Notes under the pieces: model-generated
Database searches by the model: none
Seen by the model: the letters and a program-made list of their open reading frames with translations, nothing else
What the model was told of the DNA's origin: nothing
Program-made: the position numbers and the translations under genes
From: Burkholderia contaminans
GTDB taxonomy: Bacteria > Pseudomonadota > Gammaproteobacteria > Burkholderiales > Burkholderiaceae
DNA length: 64,000 bases
Assembly: GCF_029633825.1 (NCBI RefSeq)
Contig: NZ_CP090640.1
Span: forward strand, 3,038,001-3,102,000
Reading direction: 5' to 3'
Part shown: one piece after another, positions 16,784-25,729 of the stretch
Layout: every line of letters begins with the position of its first letter
How positions within the stretch are numbered: the first letter of the stretch is position 1

Positions 16784-17164
16784 GGTGGTTCTCCGCAATG
16801 ACTGGGTTGATTTATATATTTGTTCCTGATTGGCCCGTCAGGAATTTGAAAATTAATCGAACGCCTATCGGGACGCCACTATCAGAACGAATAGCGACCC
16901 GCCGCGAAGCGCCACGCACTCCGCATCCCCAACCCGAGCAACTACTCCCGGGTTCCCCGCTGGAAATGGAATTTCCATCCCGCCAAACATCTCAAGAACG
17001 GCAAAGCTGATGCCTCTATTTCCCGAAGTCGCGCTTATTTCTGTCATTCATAAGGATATGAATTGGAAACTGGTAAATATGTTAGTTGCGCTCGGAAAGA
17101 GCCATTCAATACAGTCGCGCTGTAGTAAAAAATCCACCGAATTATCGACAGGAGGGCAGTCCCC
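16784..17164. other. AT-rich divergent promoter region, thioesterase operon / DAHP synthase
   Basis: This 381-base interval is clearly AT-richer than the neighbouring genes, especially 16800-16865 and 17030-17150, and holds no convincing ORF. It separates the leftward thioesterase operon from the rightward DAHP synthase and should contain both promoters. A GGAGGG ribosome binding site at 17151-17156 serves the DAHP synthase. Confidence 0.6.
16812..16844 (-). promoter_or_regulatory. Thioesterase-operon promoter overlapped by inverted repeat
   Basis: A perfect inverted repeat TTCCTGA-N8-TCAGGAA lies at 16823-16844. On the minus strand CTGACG, within its distal half, is a fair -35 and is followed after exactly 17 bases by TATATA as a -10. 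A regulator bound to the repeat would cover the -35 region. The sequence is not a lux-box, OhrR site or other operator I can name. Confidence 0.5.
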
Positions 17165-18277
17165 ATGCATGCGAATACCTGGACGACGCACCGCGACGCC
17201 GTGCTGCACTTGCCGTCCCCCGCCGATCTGGCCGGCGCGCTGCAGCCTGCGTTGCGCGCGACGCGCACGGTTCATCAGGCTCGCCACGCGATCGTCGACG
17301 TGTTGAACGGCACGGACGACCGTCTCGTGGTCATCGCCGGCCCGTGCTCGGTGCACGACCCGGCCGCCGCGCGCGACTATGCGGCGCGGCTCGCGCTGCA
17401 ACGCGCGCGATTCGCGGACGAGCTGGAAATCGTGATGCGCGTGTACTTCGAGAAGCCGCGCACGACGGTCGGCTGGAAAGGGCTCATCAACGATCCGCTG
17501 CTGGACGGCAGCGAACGGATCGACGCCGGGCTGCATACGGCCCGCGCGCTGCTGTGCGACATCAACGGGGCGGAGATGCCGGCGGCGACCGAGTTTCTCG
17601 ATCCGCTGTCGCCGCGCTATCTGGCCGACCTGGTCGCGTGGGGGGCCATCGGCGCGCGCACCGTGGAATCGCAGGTGCATCGCGAGCTGGCGTCGTCGCT
17701 GCCGATCCCGATCGGCTTCAAGAACGGCACCGACGGGAACGTCCAGGTGGCCGTCGATGCGATGCGCGCGGCCGCGCGAGCGCATCGCTTCCTGTCGGTC
17801 GATGCGGGCGGGCGGCTATGTGCGACGGCGTCGCCCGGCAATCCGCATACGCATGTCGTGCTGCGCGGCGGGCGCGAACCGAATTTCGACGCGGCGGCCG
17901 TGAATGCCGTGTGCGAGCGCATGGTGGCCGCGCAATGCGCGCCGCGCGTGATGATCGACATCAGCCACGGCAACAGCCGCCGCCAGTTCCGCAATCAACT
18001 GGGCGTCGGCACGGCCGTCGCCGCGCAGGTCGCGGCCGGCGACGCGCGCATCGTCGGCGTGCTGATCGAGTCGAACCTGATCGAAGGGCGCCAGGATCTC
18101 GTGCCCGGCATGCCGCTGCGCTACGGGCAGAGCATCACCGATGCGTGCCTGTCGTTCGCCGATACCACGCCGCTCCTCGAGACGCTCGCCTACGCAGTGC
18201 GGGCGCGCCGGCGTGGCCATGCGCCGACGCCTGACCTCGACTTCGCGCGCGAGCCGCTGCTCGCGTGCTGCGCGTGA
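17165..18277 (+). CDS. DAHP synthase, class I (additional copy)
   Basis: 370 residues, the length of E. coli AroF/G/H. Signature segments are VVIAGPCSVHDP near residue 55, MRVYFEKPRTTVGWKGLINDP near 92, PIPIGFKNGTDGNV near 180, RGGREPNF and the metal-binding MIDISHGNS. It condenses phosphoenolpyruvate and erythrose 4-phosphate to start the shikimate pathway. Placement opposite an extra shikimate kinase, away from other aro genes, suggests a dedicated isozyme for a secondary product; whether it escapes feedback by aromatic amino acids cannot be told from sequence alone. Confidence 0.95.
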   Translation: MHANTWTTHRDAVLHLPSPADLAGALQPALRATRTVHQARHAIVDVLNGTDDRLVVIAGPCSVHDPAAARDYAARLALQRARFADELEIVMRVYFEKPRTTVGWKGLINDPLLDGSERIDAGLHTARALLCDINGAEMPAATEFLDPLSPRYLADLVAWGAIGARTVESQVHRELASSLPIPIGFKNGTDGNVQVAVDAMRAAARAHRFLSVDAGGRLCATASPGNPHTHVVLRGGREPNFDAAAVNAVCERMVAAQCAPRVMIDISHGNSRRQFRNQLGVGTAVAAQVAAGDARIVGVLIESNLIEGRQDLVPGMPLRYGQSITDACLSFADTTPLLETLAYAVRARRRGHAPTPDLDFAREPLLACCA

Positions 18278-18296
18278 GCGGCCCGGCGCGACGCAA

Positions 18297-19664
18297 TCAG
18301 ATTTCGGCTTCGTCGTAGATCCGTGTCGCGTCGCCGGCCCACGCGTCGCGATAGCGGGCGAGCCAATGCTCGGCCTGGGTCGGCGCACCGGCAACGATCT
18401 CGTCGAGCGGCGCGAGATACACGGATTCGTCGCGGCCGGCCGCGTCCCTGCGTGCCCGCGCGCGCAGGCCGCGATGCGCGATCGCCAGCGCATCGGCCGC
18501 GAATGCGCGCAACGGGCGGCCGTCGACCGAGGCGCCCAACCCGAAACGCGGCACGTCGCGACGCAGGGTCAGCAACGCGCCGCGGTCGATCGCGGCGGAC
18601 AGCGTCTCGGCCTCCGACAGCGCGGCCGGATCGTAGAGCAGGCCGGTCCAGAACGCGGACAGCGCGACCATCATCGCGGGCGAGCCCGCATCGGCGCCGC
18701 GCATCTCGAGATAGCGCTTGAGCCGCACTTCGGTGAAAACCGTCGTCAGATGATCGGCGAAATCGCCGAGCGTCGGCGTGTCGCCCTCGAGGTGCGGAAT
18801 GCGGCGTCGCATGAAATCGCGGAACGTCCAGCCGGTCGCATCCGTGTAGCGGTCGCCGCGCCGCACGAAGTACATCGGCACATTGTCGAGCAGCCAGCTC
18901 ACGTAGCGCTCGAAACCGAAGCTGCGGGACAGGAACAGCGCGGGCGCCCCGCAGCGGTCCTCGTCGGTGTCGAGCCACGTGTGTGCGCGCGTCGACAGCA
19001 GGCCGGTCGGCCGGCCTTCCGCGAACGGCGAATTCGCGAACAGCGCGGTGGCAACGGGCTGCAGCGCGAGCGACACGCGCATCTTGCGCGCCATGTCGCT
19101 TTCCGACGCGAAATCGAGATTGACCTGCACGGTGCAGGTGCGCTGCATCATGTCGAGCCCGCGCGTGCCGACGCGCGGCATATAGCGCTGCATGATCCTG
19201 TAACGCTGCTTCGGCATCCAAGGCAGCGCCGCACGCGCCAGGTGAGGGTGAAAACCCAGCGGCGCGCAGCGCAGGCCGAGCGGCCCGCATGCGTCGCGGG
19301 CCGCGGCAAGGTGCGCATGCAGTTCGGCATGCGTGTCGTGCAGCGTATCGAGCGGCGCGCCCGACAGTTCGAGCTGGCCGGCCGGCTCGAGCGAGATCGC
19401 GGCGCCGTCGGGCTGGATCACGCCGACGATCCGTCCGGCATCGACGATCGGCGTCCCGTCGCGTTGCAGCCGCGCGAGCACCGCGGCGATCCCCGAGGGC
19501 CCGTCGTAAGGCGCGGCGGCGTGTGTCGCACGCGCGACGACAAACTTCTCGTGCTCGGTTCCGATCCGGAATTGCGCGGCCGGCTTGCAGCCGGCGGCCA
19601 GATGATCGGCGAGCTGTTGCTCGGAGACGATCGGCGTGTGGTCCGACCCAACGGCATTCGACAT
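18297..19664 (-). CDS. Glutamate-cysteine ligase, plant/EgtA type
   Basis: 455 residues of the GCS2 superfamily. Family segments include FRIGTEHEKFV near residue 32, GAAISLEPAGQLELSGAP, MQRTCTVQVNLDFASE and LRGADAGSP-type MRGADAGSPAMM. It ligates L-glutamate to L-cysteine through the gamma carboxyl with ATP, the first step to glutathione. ATG 19664 follows GGAGG; the upstream in-frame extension is unlike the family. Betaproteobacteria usually carry a different GshA type for housekeeping, so this plant-type enzyme is probably additional. It faces the DAHP synthase (19 bases between stops). With the GST and C-S lyase at 27-29 kb it may serve sulfur donation. Confidence 0.88.
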   Translation of the reverse strand: MSNAVGSDHTPIVSEQQLADHLAAGCKPAAQFRIGTEHEKFVVARATHAAAPYDGPSGIAAVLARLQRDGTPIVDAGRIVGVIQPDGAAISLEPAGQLELSGAPLDTLHDTHAELHAHLAAARDACGPLGLRCAPLGFHPHLARAALPWMPKQRYRIMQRYMPRVGTRGLDMMQRTCTVQVNLDFASESDMARKMRVSLALQPVATALFANSPFAEGRPTGLLSTRAHTWLDTDEDRCGAPALFLSRSFGFERYVSWLLDNVPMYFVRRGDRYTDATGWTFRDFMRRRIPHLEGDTPTLGDFADHLTTVFTEVRLKRYLEMRGADAGSPAMMVALSAFWTGLLYDPAALSEAETLSAAIDRGALLTLRRDVPRFGLGASVDGRPLRAFAADALAIAHRGLRARARRDAAGRDESVYLAPLDEIVAGAPTQAEHWLARYRDAWAGDATRIYDEAEI

Positions 19665-19788
19665 CGACACCCTCCACAAGTCACATTGAGCGACCGACCG
19701 GCCGGTCACACGACGACTATAGCGACGTCGGTGCGGGTGCTGTACTGGCAGGGGTGATAGGGGCGGGGGACACCGCACCGCGCTACGG

Positions 19789-20625
19789 CTACGGCTGCCG
19801 GCGCTTCGCGAAGTAATGCGCGGGCGAATCGCCGAACGCGCGGCGGAACATCGCGATGAAGTTGCTCGGCGTCGCATAGCCCAGCGCGTCGGCGATGTTG
19901 GCGACGCTGTCGCCGCTCGCGAGGCGTTCGAGCGCGTGCGTCAGGCGCGCCTGCTGGCGCCACTGCGCGAAGCTCGTGCCGGTTTCCGCGACGAACAGCC
20001 GGCTCAGCGTGCGGGCGGACAGCCCGGCCCATTCGGCCCACGCTTCGAGCGTGCGGCTGTCGTGCGGCTGCCCGAGGATCGCGTTCGCGATGCGCAGCAG
20101 CCGCCGGTCGCGCGGCATCGGCAGGTGCAGCGGCTCGTGCGGCGCGCGGCGCATCTCGTCGAGCAGCACGATGCTGATGCGCGCCTGCTCGATGTCGAGC
20201 CGATCCTGGTCGGCCCACGATACCGCGCGCCGCACGAGCGCGCGCATCAACTCGGTGATCGCGATCACGCACGGCTGATCGGGCATTCGCCGGCTCGCGG
20301 CCGGTGCGATCACGACGCTCCAGCCGCTCAATGCGCCGCTGATGCTGACCTTGTGCTGCTCGCCCGGCGGAATCCAGCCGGCGCGATGCGGCGGCAGCAG
20401 CCACGAACCATGCGGCGTGCGCACGTGCGCGAAACCGCTTTCCACGCAGAACACCTGGCCGCGCAGATGGCTGTGCCAGTCGACCTCGCGGGTGCCGAGC
20501 CGATAGGTGTTGCTGCCGTCGTCCTCGCCCCAGACGGCGATCAGCGACGGGCCGTCCTCACGCTCGCTCGGATCGGAGTCGGCGCGCTGCACGGTGCGCG
20601 GGGGAGAAGTGTCTCGGATGGGCAT
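19789..20625 (-). CDS. AraC-family regulator with cupin sensor domain
   Basis: 278 residues. The N-terminal half is a cupin (VDWHSHLRGQVFCVESG, then PPHRAGWIPPGEQHKV), and residues about 180-275 hold the two helix-turn-helix units (LEAWAEWAGLSARTLSRLF and NIADALGYATPSNFIAMFRRAFGDSPAHYF). This layout matches NimR/YdiP-like local regulators. It is divergent from the efflux operon with a 103-base shared promoter region (20626-20728) containing the AT-rich stretch TTTTTTGTCTAAACAAC, so it most likely controls that operon in response to an exported compound. Confidence 0.93.
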   Translation of the reverse strand: MPIRDTSPPRTVQRADSDPSEREDGPSLIAVWGEDDGSNTYRLGTREVDWHSHLRGQVFCVESGFAHVRTPHGSWLLPPHRAGWIPPGEQHKVSISGALSGWSVVIAPAASRRMPDQPCVIAITELMRALVRRAVSWADQDRLDIEQARISIVLLDEMRRAPHEPLHLPMPRDRRLLRIANAILGQPHDSRTLEAWAEWAGLSARTLSRLFVAETGTSFAQWRQQARLTHALERLASGDSVANIADALGYATPSNFIAMFRRAFGDSPAHYFAKRRQP

Positions 20626-20728
20626 GGCCGGAATTCATTATTTTTTGTCTAAACAACATTATCAGCTTTGTCCGGGGGCGTCCAACAATGCGTGTCGTGT
20701 TCAAACCGATACGAAGCAGAGGAATGCG

Positions 20729-22228
20729 ATGCATGCAGCACTTGCTCCCTGGACACGCGATGCCGGCGCACTGCGCGCGATGTCGCGAATCGCCGTCGCC
20801 GCGGCGCTCGTCATGCTCGGCGCGTGCGCGAGCCGCGACGGGCTCGCGCCGGCCGGCACGCTGCGCGGCGCCGATACGCTTGCCGCATCGCGCAGCCTCG
20901 CGCAGGTGCCTGCCGCCGACTGGCCGGCCGCCGACTGGTGGCGCGCGCTGAACGATGCGCAACTGAGCGCGCTGATCGACGAGGCACTCGCCGGCAACCC
21001 CGATCTCGCGACCGCCGACGCGCGCGCACGCGAAGCGCAGGCGCTGGTGATCGAGGCGCAGGCCGCGCGGTTGCCGCACCTCGTCGGCCGTGCGAGCGCG
21101 AAGGCCGAGCGGCTTTCCGGCACCCAGTTTTCGTCGGGCGAGGGCGGCGGCTTCTTCAGCCACACGCGCGAGATCAATCTCGGCCTGAGCTGGGATCTCG
21201 ATCTGTGGGGCGGCCGCCGGGCCGCGTGGGAAGCCGCGCTCGGCGAAGCGCGCGCCGCGCAAGTCGATGCGCAGGCCGCACGCGTGCTGCTGTCGGTCAA
21301 CGTTGCGCGCGCCTACGTGAATCTCGCATACGCCTTCGACCAGCAGGACGTCGCGCGGGCCGAATACGAGCGGGCCGACGAAGCGCTCACGCTCACGCGC
21401 CAGCGCGTCACGAAAGGCATCGACAACGTCGCGCAGCAGCGCCAGGCGGAAAGCGAAGTCGCGGCCGCGACGCGCGAGCAGGCCCGCACCGCGCAGGCGA
21501 TCGACAGTGCGCGCATCGCGCTCGCGATCCTGCTCGGCGCGGGCCCCGATCGCGGCCTCGCGCTGGTGCGGCCCGCGCCGTTGCCGGCCGCCGCGCTCGC
21601 GGTACCGGCCGACCTGCCGGCCGCGCTGCTGGGCCGGCGCGCCGACCTCGTCGCCGCGCGCTGGCGGGTCGAGGCGGCCAGCCGCAACGTCGCGGCCGCC
21701 CGTGCGGATTTCCTGCCCAACGTCAGCCTCACCGCGCTGATCGGGCTCGCGACGCGTGGCGGCGCCTCGCTGTTCCAGGCCGCATCGCGCACCTACAACG
21801 CCAGCCCGGCCGTGAGCCTGCCGATCTTCGACGGCGGCGAACGGCGCGGCGTGCTGCGCAGGCGCGACGCGCAATACGACCTCGCGGTCGCCGGCTACAA
21901 CAAGACGCTGATCGGTGCGATCGGCGAAGTCGCCGACGATCTGCACCGGCTGCATTCGCTCGCCGTGCAGACCGATGCGCAGCAGCGTGCGTTCGACTCC
22001 GCCACCGATGCGTGGCGGCTCGCGGACGCGCGCTACCGGGCCGGCGTCGGCAGCTACCTCGATGCGCTCGTCGTGCGCCAGCAACTGCTGGTCGCGAGCC
22101 GCGAGGTCGCCGCGCTGCGCGCGCAGCGCGCGGACCAGTCGCTGCAGCTCGTCGCCGCGCTCGGCGGCGGCTTCCGCGCCGAGCCGGACGACGCCGCGCT
22201 TGCCGCCACTCCTTCCCAACGTCCTTGA
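20729..22228 (+). CDS. Outer-membrane efflux lipoprotein (NodT/OprM family)
   Basis: 499 residues. A signal peptide ends in lipobox VMLGACAS near residue 35, so the protein is acylated at Cys. Two OEP repeats follow (helical barrels with EAQAARLPHLVGRAS and AARADFLPNVSLTALIG at matching places). It provides the outer-membrane channel for the EmrAB-type pump encoded next. ATG 20729 follows AGAGGAA and gives a normal leader; the longer frame upstream overlaps the AraC gene and is not used. Nine bases separate it from emrA. Confidence 0.94.
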   Translation: MHAALAPWTRDAGALRAMSRIAVAAALVMLGACASRDGLAPAGTLRGADTLAASRSLAQVPAADWPAADWWRALNDAQLSALIDEALAGNPDLATADARAREAQALVIEAQAARLPHLVGRASAKAERLSGTQFSSGEGGGFFSHTREINLGLSWDLDLWGGRRAAWEAALGEARAAQVDAQAARVLLSVNVARAYVNLAYAFDQQDVARAEYERADEALTLTRQRVTKGIDNVAQQRQAESEVAAATREQARTAQAIDSARIALAILLGAGPDRGLALVRPAPLPAAALAVPADLPAALLGRRADLVAARWRVEAASRNVAAARADFLPNVSLTALIGLATRGGASLFQAASRTYNASPAVSLPIFDGGERRGVLRRRDAQYDLAVAGYNKTLIGAIGEVADDLHRLHSLAVQTDAQQRAFDSATDAWRLADARYRAGVGSYLDALVVRQQLLVASREVAALRAQRADQSLQLVAALGGGFRAEPDDAALAATPSQRP

Positions 22229-22237
22229 TATCGAACC

Positions 22238-23617
22238 ATGAGCAGCGACAACTCCCTGCAGACTCCCGCGCGACCGGCCGCCGCCGAAACCGCCAGCGCC
22301 CGCCAGCAGCCGGCGGCCGATCACACCGCCGCGCCGCGCGCGCCGGGCGGGCCGGGTGGCCCTGATGCCCGCACGCAACCGGCACCGGGCGGCGGCGCGC
22401 CCGCAACGCCGCCCGCACCGCCTGCGCGGCGCAAGCATCTGGTGCGCGCGCTCATCGCCGTGTTCGCACTCGGCATCATCGGCTGGGGCATCTGGTACGT
22501 GATCGTCGGGCGCTGGTACGAATCCACCGACAACGCGTACGCGCAAGGCAACGTCGTCGAGCTGACACCGCAGGTGACGGGCACCGTCGTGTCGATCGAC
22601 GCGGACGACGGCAACCTCGTGCGCGCCGGCACGCCGCTCGTCCGACTCGACCCGAGCGACGCGCAGATCGCGCTCGCGACCGCGCAGGCCGATCTCGCGG
22701 CAACGGTGCGCAAGGTGCGCGGCCTGTACAGCAACGAGCGCGGGCTCGCGAACAGCATCGACGGCGCACGCGCCGAACTCGACACGCGCCGCACCGCGCT
22801 CGACAAGGCGAAGGCCGACTACAGCCGCCGCGAGGATCTCGGCCGCTCCGGCGCGATTTCACGCGAGGAACTCGCGCATGCCCGCGACACGCTGACGTCC
22901 GCACAAAGTGCTTACGCGGCCGCGCAGAGCGCGCTCGCGACGCTGAGCGAGCAGCACCAGACGAGCAAGGCGCTGATCGACGACACCGCGGTCGCGTCGC
23001 ACCCGGACGTGCAGGCCGCGGCCGAACGGCTGCGGGCCGCCTACCTCGCGCATGCCCGCACCGCCATCGTCGCGCCGGTGACCGGCTATGTCGCGAAGCG
23101 GACGGTGCAGGTCGGGCAGCGCGTGTCGCCCGGCGTGCCGCTGCTCGCGGTCGTGCCGCTGCGCGAACTGTGGGTCGACGCGAACTTCACCGAGAAGCAG
23201 CTCGAGCACATGCGCATCGGGCAGCCGGTCGAGCTGACCGCCGACCTGTACGGCGACGCGGTGCGCTATACCGGCCGCGTGCAGAGCCTCGGCGTCGGCA
23301 CCGGCAGCGCGTTCTCGCTGCTGCCCGCGCAGAACGCAACGGGCAACTGGATCAAGATCGTGCAGCGGCTGCCGGTCCGCATCGAACTGACCGACCCGGC
23401 GCAGCTCGACGCGCATCCGCTGCGCATCGGCCTGTCGATGCACGCACGCGTCGACCAGCACGATCGCAGCGGGGCGATGCTGTCGCATCGCGAGCAGCGC
23501 GCGCCGCTGTTCCGCACCGACGTGTACCGTGACGAGCTCGCGCGTGCCGACACCCTGATCGCCGAGGTCATCCATGCGAACCTGCCGGCGGCGGTGCGCG
23601 CGGAGGCGGTGCGATGA
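22238..23617 (+). CDS. EmrA/HlyD-family periplasmic adaptor
   Basis: 459 residues. A Pro/Ala/Gly-rich cytoplasmic N-terminus of about 70 residues precedes one membrane segment (HLVRALIAVFALGIIGWGIWYVIVG), then the adaptor part: WYESTDNAYAQGNVVELTPQVTGTV, a coiled-coil hairpin, and AHARTAIVAPVTGYVAKRTVQVGQRVSPGVPLLAVVPL. It joins the MFS pump to the outer-membrane factor across the periplasm. Its stop overlaps the emrB start (ATGA). Confidence 0.94.
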   Translation: MSSDNSLQTPARPAAAETASARQQPAADHTAAPRAPGGPGGPDARTQPAPGGGAPATPPAPPARRKHLVRALIAVFALGIIGWGIWYVIVGRWYESTDNAYAQGNVVELTPQVTGTVVSIDADDGNLVRAGTPLVRLDPSDAQIALATAQADLAATVRKVRGLYSNERGLANSIDGARAELDTRRTALDKAKADYSRREDLGRSGAISREELAHARDTLTSAQSAYAAAQSALATLSEQHQTSKALIDDTAVASHPDVQAAAERLRAAYLAHARTAIVAPVTGYVAKRTVQVGQRVSPGVPLLAVVPLRELWVDANFTEKQLEHMRIGQPVELTADLYGDAVRYTGRVQSLGVGTGSAFSLLPAQNATGNWIKIVQRLPVRIELTDPAQLDAHPLRIGLSMHARVDQHDRSGAMLSHREQRAPLFRTDVYRDELARADTLIAEVIHANLPAAVRAEAVR

Positions 23618-25152
23618 GCGGCCCGATGGCGGCCGCCGACAGCGGCTTTCGTCCGTCGAGCGTCGGGCTCACGACCTTCGGCCTCGCGCTCGCGGTCTTC
23701 ATGCAGGTGCTCGACGGCACCGTCGCGAACGTGTCGCTGCCGACGATCGCCGGCAACTTCGGCGTGAGCACGACGCAGAGCGCATGGGTCGTCACGACGT
23801 TCTCGGTCAGCAACGCGATCGCGCTGCCGCTGACCGGGTTTCTCGTCAAGCGCGTCGGGCAGGTGCGGCTGTTCGTGTGGGCGACGCTCGCGTTCACGTT
23901 CGCGTCGCTCCTGTGCGGCTTCGCGCAGAACCTGCCGCAGCTCATCGCGTTCCGCGCGCTGCAGGGCCTGGTGGCCGGGCCGATGATCCCGACCACGCAG
24001 GCGCTGATGCTGTCGATCTACCCGCCGCAGCGGCGCGGCTTCGCGTTGTCCATGATCGCGATGGTCACCGTCGTCGCGCCGATCGCGGGGCCCGTGTTCG
24101 GCGGCTGGGTCACCGAGCATTACTCGTGGCGCTGGGCATTCCTGATCAACCTGCCGATCGGCGTGTTCGCCGCGATGTGCGTGTTCGCGCAAATGCGTGC
24201 GCGCGTCGAGACGACGGTCGCCGCGCGTGTCGACTATGTCGGCCTCGCCGCGCTGATCGTCGGCGTCGGCGCACTGCAGATCGTGCTCGACAAGGGCAAT
24301 GAAGCCGACTGGTTCAACTCGACGTTCATCGTCGTGATGTCGGTGGTCGCCGCGTTCGGCATCGCGCTGTTCGTGATCTGGGAGCTCAACGAGCCGAACC
24401 CGATCGTGAACCTGCGGCTCTTCGCGCATCGAAACTTCGCGGCCGGCACGCTGACGCTCGTGCTCGCCTATTCGGCGTTCTTCGCGGTCAACGTGATCGT
24501 GCCGCAGTGGCTGCAGCGCACGCTCGGCTACACGGCGTTCTGGGCCGGGCTCGCCGTCGCGCCGATGGGCGTGATCCCGGTGCTGATGACGCCATTCATG
24601 GGCAAGTACGCACCGCGCTTCAACATGCGCGTGCTCGTGTGCTGCGCGTTCGCGATCCTCGGCACGTCGTCGTTCCTGCGTGCGGGCTTCGTGCCCGACA
24701 TCGACTTCACGCACATCGCGCTGATCCAGCTGCTACAGGGCCTCGGCCTCGCACTGTTCATCATGCCGATCAACAGCATCCTGCTGTCCGACCTGAAGCC
24801 GGACGAGATCGCCGCCGGCTCCGGCCTGTCGACGTTCCTGCGCACGCTCGGCGCGAGCTTCGCGGTGTCGATCACGTCGTTCCTGTGGGACCGGCGCGCC
24901 ATTCTGCACCACGCACAGCTCAGCGAGCACGTGAGCGCGTTCGATCCGGCGGTGCGCGCCGAGGTCGCCCGGCTCGGCGGCGGCGATCCGCAACGCGCGG
25001 CCACGCTGCTGAGCAACCTGGTCGATGCGCAGGCGTACCAGATCTCGTTCAACGACGTTTCGTTCGCGCTCGGCTGCGTGTATCTCGCCGTGATCGCGGT
25101 GGTCTGGCTCGCCCGTCCGCCGTTCGGACCCGGCGCGGCCGCAAAACGATGA
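23614..25152 (+). CDS. EmrB/QacA-family DHA2 MFS drug exporter
   Basis: 512 residues with about 14 membrane segments. The DHA2 signature is visible as LDGTVANVSLPTIAGNFGVSTTQSAWVVTTFSVSNAIALPLTGFL, with motif C-like GPMIPTTQ and GPVFGGWVTEHYSWRWAFLINLPIGV. It is the proton-driven inner-membrane pump of a tripartite system with the two preceding genes. The substrate is unknown. The position beside a candidate biosynthetic region suggests self-resistance or product export. Confidence 0.94.
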   Translation: MSGPMAAADSGFRPSSVGLTTFGLALAVFMQVLDGTVANVSLPTIAGNFGVSTTQSAWVVTTFSVSNAIALPLTGFLVKRVGQVRLFVWATLAFTFASLLCGFAQNLPQLIAFRALQGLVAGPMIPTTQALMLSIYPPQRRGFALSMIAMVTVVAPIAGPVFGGWVTEHYSWRWAFLINLPIGVFAAMCVFAQMRARVETTVAARVDYVGLAALIVGVGALQIVLDKGNEADWFNSTFIVVMSVVAAFGIALFVIWELNEPNPIVNLRLFAHRNFAAGTLTLVLAYSAFFAVNVIVPQWLQRTLGYTAFWAGLAVAPMGVIPVLMTPFMGKYAPRFNMRVLVCCAFAILGTSSFLRAGFVPDIDFTHIALIQLLQGLGLALFIMPINSILLSDLKPDEIAAGSGLSTFLRTLGASFAVSITSFLWDRRAILHHAQLSEHVSAFDPAVRAEVARLGGGDPQRAATLLSNLVDAQAYQISFNDVSFALGCVYLAVIAVVWLARPPFGPGAAAKR

Positions 25153-25211
25153 AGCGGGCGCTGCGCGGCCCGTTCCGACCCATGCTGTTCAATTCGATGG
25201 AGGTTGTCCCG

Positions 25212-25643
25212 ATGCCTACCCACCATGCCGGCGCCATGCCGCCCGACCTGGCGACGCTCGCCGTGTTCGACGTGACGGAATTCCCGTTCGTCGTCGTGCG
25301 CAACGATGCGATCGCATCCACCGGCTACGCGCAGCGCTGGCTCGACGACATGCACGTGCTGATGCGGCACGGCGAGCCGTTTGTCATGATCTTTCCGCCG
25401 GCCCGCCCGGAGGAAGCGCACGACGACCGCAAGGAACGCGGGATGTGGCTCAAGCAGAACCGCGCCGCGCTCGCCGCGGTCTGCCGTGCGCTCATCACGA
25501 TCGAACCGGACCCGGCCGAGCGTGAAGCGGCCCGCGCGAACGCATCCGGCATCGAAAAGGCGTTCGGCATTCCGTTAGACGTGACGGCTTCGCTCGACGA
25601 CGCGAAGCAGGCAGGCCGGCAACGTCTGGCCGAGGCGGTCTAG
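25212..25643 (+). CDS. Unrecognised 143-aa protein in efflux operon
   Basis: ATG 25212 follows ATGGAGGT at 25196-25203. The protein has no signal or membrane segment. Its N-terminal half (LATLAVFDVTEFPFVVVRNDAIASTGYAQRWLDDMHVLMRH then PFVMIFPPAR) looks like a small alpha/beta fold similar in feel to STAS or SpoIIAA-like proteins, and the second half is helical and charged (EEAHDDRKERGMWLKQNRAALAAVCRALITIEPD). It starts 59 bases after emrB and ends 86 bases before the LuxR gene. Function unknown; an accessory to the pump or to the adjacent pathway is the contextual guess. Confidence 0.75.
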   Translation: MPTHHAGAMPPDLATLAVFDVTEFPFVVVRNDAIASTGYAQRWLDDMHVLMRHGEPFVMIFPPARPEEAHDDRKERGMWLKQNRAALAAVCRALITIEPDPAEREAARANASGIEKAFGIPLDVTASLDDAKQAGRQRLAEAV

Positions 25644-25729
25644 CGCGGCCCGTTCGCGCGCAACGCCTCGAACCGGTTGCGCAAGTCCGCCTGGATGCAG
25701 ATTCCAACTAAACGAACGGGGTGGCTTGT

